Shown here in pieces: positions 6,091 to 7,581 of a DNA stretch of 7,581 bases. A model generated the notes under the pieces. It was not told where the DNA came from. It searched no databases and saw only the letters and a program-made list of their open reading frames with translations. How positions within the stretch are numbered: position 1 is the first letter of the stretch; each line of letters starts with the position of its first letter. The stretch is from Lentisphaeria bacterium (lineage in GTDB: Bacteria > Verrucomicrobiota > Lentisphaeria > Oligosphaerales > Oligosphaeraceae). Both the position numbers and the translations under genes were made by a program. The stretch spans positions 1 through 7,581 of the forward strand of contig JAQVUB010000111.1 in assembly GCA_028699735.1 (NCBI GenBank), given 5' to 3'.

Positions 6091-6143
6091 TTTGTGTCTT
6101 TCGTTGTTCAAACACTGTCACCCAGATTCGCTTGACGCATTAC
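6091..6143 (+). repeat. Half copy of the foldback repeat (copy 3) with shared downstream block
   Basis: TTTGTGTCTTTCGTTGTTCA matches the right arm of copy 2 and, as reverse complement, the left end of copy 1 (TTTGAACAACGAAA then ACAC). No opposing arm exists here. Downstream similarity to copy 2 continues through GTCACC and CTTGACGCATTAC (GACGCATTAC at 6134-6143; same 10 bp at 4247-4256). It fills most of the 126-bp gap between the Gfo/Idh/MocA stop and the fucosidase start. Confidence 0.7.
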
Positions 6144-6161
6144 TTGACCTGGAATAAAAAC

Positions 6162-6169
6162 AAAGGAAA
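6162..6169 (+). promoter_or_regulatory. Ribosome binding site of the fucosidase
   Basis: AAAGGAAA with about 7 nt from GGA to the ATG at 6175 is the clearest ribosome binding site on the plus strand and fixes the start of the GH29 gene. Confidence 0.75.
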
Positions 6170-6174
6170 CTGCA

Positions 6175-7437
6175 ATGGATTGTTTGGACTTTGCCGAGTT
6201 GCGTTATGGAATGTTTATTCACTACGGCCTTTTCAGCCAGCTCGGACGCGGAGAATGGGTCATGAACCGGGAAAAAATTGCCCCGGAACAGATGCGCCAA
6301 GTGGCGGTCAATTTCAAACCAGAACATTTTTCCGCTCGAGAAATTTGTCAACTGGCTGTCGAAGGCGGCATGAAATATCTGGTTTTCACGACCATGCACC
6401 ATGAAGGGTTTCGCCTCTATCCGACCAGGCTGACGGACTTTCATTCCTGGAAATACTGCGGGCGTGATTTGGTTCGTGAAATCGTTGATGCTGCCCGCGA
6501 ATATGATTTGCGCATCGGACTCTATCACAGCCTGAATAACTGGTTTGATCAGCCCGATGCCGTCGCAGCCCTTGAAAATCCGGAAGCATACCGCCAATTT
6601 ATCGATAACACCTTTGCCCGCCTGAAAGAACTGCTTAAACTCTTTACCCCGATTGACATCCTCTGGTATGACGGATGGTGGCCATTTGCGGCAGATGCCT
6701 GGCAGGCGGAACGCATGAACCGGGAATTGCGAGAAATACAGCCCGGATTGCTGTTTAACGGACGCAATGGACTCCCCGGCGATTTTCGTACCCCGGAAGG
6801 TCACCTGACAGCACCGGAGCCGTGGGCACCTTGGGAGGCCTGTATGACGTTGAATGAACACTGGGGCTATCATGCCCATGATGAAGAATGGAAGTCCCCA
6901 CGCGAAGTGATCAAAATGCTGTTAACCTGCTCGATCGGGAAAGGAAATCTGCTGCTGAATATCGGCCCGCGCGGCGATGGCTCGATCCCGGAAGCCTCAA
7001 TACAGATTGTCAGGCAAGTCGGTACCTGGCTGAAAAATGGCGGCAGTGAACTGATGCAAAATCTCAGTCCCATGCGTTTTTCACCGGGACTGCGACAGCC
7101 CGGCGAAAATGGCGATTGGGATGCAGCCGGCCCATGCTACACTCAAGAGCAGCGCATGTTTTGGATCTTGTTCCATTATCCCGGAAAACAAGCTGTGCTG
7201 AGCGGCCTGGAAATGAAGGTAAAAGCAGTAAGCTGCCGCAATTTCGGACGCCTCGAGTTTGTCCAAAACGAGGATACCATCACCATCACCCTCCCCCCGG
7301 CCATGGAAAAAGAACTCGCACCTATTCTACTTTTTGACTGCGACAGGGCGCCGTCCATCTACCGTACTGGCGGCATGCGCGTGCCAAACGTCACTCATCC
7401 ACGATATGACCCCGTAAAACCCGATATCAAATACTGA
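6175..7437 (+). CDS. GH29 alpha-L-fucosidase, probably cytoplasmic
   Basis: This 420-residue protein starts almost at once with the GH29 N-terminal signature LRYGMFIHYGLFS (9-21). GGMKYLVFTTMHHEGF (64-79) is the family's KHHDGF-type strand, with His75/76 and Glu in place of the usual Asp. IGLYHSLNNWF (114-124) and IDILWYDGWW (160-169) follow; Asp166 in WYDG is the predicted nucleophile. WEACMTLNEHWGYH (220-233), GKGNLLLNIGPRGDGSIP (255-272) and a C-terminal beta domain after about 300 complete the fold. The acid/base is probably Glu215 or Glu221. The enzyme would hydrolyse terminal alpha-L-fucosides, or possibly another deoxyhexose. There is no signal peptide, so it likely acts inside the cell on imported oligosaccharides. 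It is the third gene of the plus-strand group, 126 bp after the Gfo/Idh/MocA gene. No good terminator is seen after its stop. Confidence 0.95.
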   Translation: MDCLDFAELRYGMFIHYGLFSQLGRGEWVMNREKIAPEQMRQVAVNFKPEHFSAREICQLAVEGGMKYLVFTTMHHEGFRLYPTRLTDFHSWKYCGRDLVREIVDAAREYDLRIGLYHSLNNWFDQPDAVAALENPEAYRQFIDNTFARLKELLKLFTPIDILWYDGWWPFAADAWQAERMNRELREIQPGLLFNGRNGLPGDFRTPEGHLTAPEPWAPWEACMTLNEHWGYHAHDEEWKSPREVIKMLLTCSIGKGNLLLNIGPRGDGSIPEASIQIVRQVGTWLKNGGSELMQNLSPMRFSPGLRQPGENGDWDAAGPCYTQEQRMFWILFHYPGKQAVLSGLEMKVKAVSCRNFGRLEFVQNEDTITITLPPAMEKELAPILLFDCDRAPSIYRTGGMRVPNVTHPRYDPVKPDIKY

Positions 7438-7460
7438 AAAGGTCTGTAAAGCTGTTTTTT

Positions 7461-7482
7461 TAACCACGAAAAGCACGAAAAG
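7461..7482 (+). repeat. Fragment of the foldback repeat left arm (copy 4)
   Basis: AACCACGAAAAGCACGAAAA resembles the left arms of copies 1 and 2 (AACGAAAAACACGAAAAG). It begins 24 nt after the fucosidase stop, directly behind a run of seven T (7455-7461). No matching right arm is found before the window ends. Confidence 0.6.
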
Positions 7483-7517
7483 CTTGGGGTGGACTGGCGT
7501 CCACAACCTAAGTTTCA

Positions 7518-7573
7518 GGACACGGACGGGACACGGACGGGACACGGACGGAACACGGACGGGACACGGACGG
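7518..7573. repeat. 11-bp tandem repeat, about five units
   Basis: Units of GGGACACGGAC follow one another: a 10-bp first unit (7518-7527), then 7528-7538, 7539-7549, 7550-7560 (GGAACACGGAC, one change) and 7561-7571, with GG continuing. The period is 11 bp, there is no spacer and the region is not coding as far as can be seen. The array may continue past the edge in altered form. Confidence 0.9.
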
Positions 7574-7581
7574 CCTGTGAA

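Noticed and set aside
6133..6160. TTGACG-17-TAAAAA as a promoter for the fucosidase
   Set aside because: The -10 matches poorly and the transcript would start inside the ribosome binding site.
6118..6879. Minus-strand open frame of 253 residues
   Set aside because: It is antisense to the GH29 gene, shows no recognisable domain, and the sense frame is unambiguous.
7489..7504. GTGGAC/GTCCAC hairpin as terminator of the fucosidase operon
   Set aside because: The stem is only 6 bp and no T-run follows; the T-run at 7455-7461 is upstream of it and has no hairpin before it.
7518..7573. CRISPR array
   Set aside because: The units are 11 bp, directly adjacent and without spacers, and no cas genes are present.

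Overview
The window looks like chromosomal DNA from a glycan-degrading bacterium. An alpha-L-fucosidase, a Gfo/Idh/MocA protein of the 'CTHSLGP' type, xylose-isomerase-like sugar isomerases and dispersed 'CACGAAAAG' foldback repeats together suggest a member of the PVC group, possibly Lentisphaerota or a relative. That placement is an inference from gene content and cannot be proven from 7.6 kb. No rRNA, tRNA, transposase, integrase, phage gene, CRISPR array or recognisable defence gene is visible.

Layout. The left half is read on the minus strand. From right to left it holds a complete sugar phosphate isomerase/epimerase (3129-3944), a small Kdo/WaaP-type kinase-like protein (2069-2857), a LacI-family repressor with a GTG start (795-1802), and a second sugar phosphate isomerase/epimerase that runs off the left edge (1-752). 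The repressor and the last isomerase are 42 bp apart and probably form one unit. Its promoter has a perfect TATAAT next to an AACCGGTT palindrome, which suggests autoregulation. The right half is read on the plus strand: an Lrp/AsnC-type regulator (4448-4912), a Gfo/Idh/MocA oxidoreductase-like protein (4954-6048) and a GH29 alpha-L-fucosidase without a signal peptide (6175-7437). The two halves diverge from a 503-bp region (3945-4447) that holds a promoter candidate for each side and a complete foldback repeat.

How the genes may work together. The set fits intracellular breakdown of a short fucosylated saccharide. GH29 would release the terminal sugar, the Gfo/Idh/MocA protein would act on a sugar by a nucleotide-dependent step, and the TIM-barrel isomerases would convert the product. 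A LacI-type and an Lrp/AsnC-type regulator would control the two arms. No transporter is present, and neither the substrate nor the order of steps can be read from the sequence. The kinase-like gene is the odd one out, because its family mostly phosphorylates lipopolysaccharide core sugars.

The most notable non-coding signal is a dispersed inverted-repeat family with two complete copies (about 1931-2047 and 4103-4214), one half copy (about 6091-6143) and one short fragment (7461-7482), all between genes. There is also a perfect 13-bp inverted repeat at 2999-3032 and an 11-bp tandem repeat at the right edge. I see no convincing new multi-gene system; the window reads as an ordinary carbohydrate-use region with interesting repeats.
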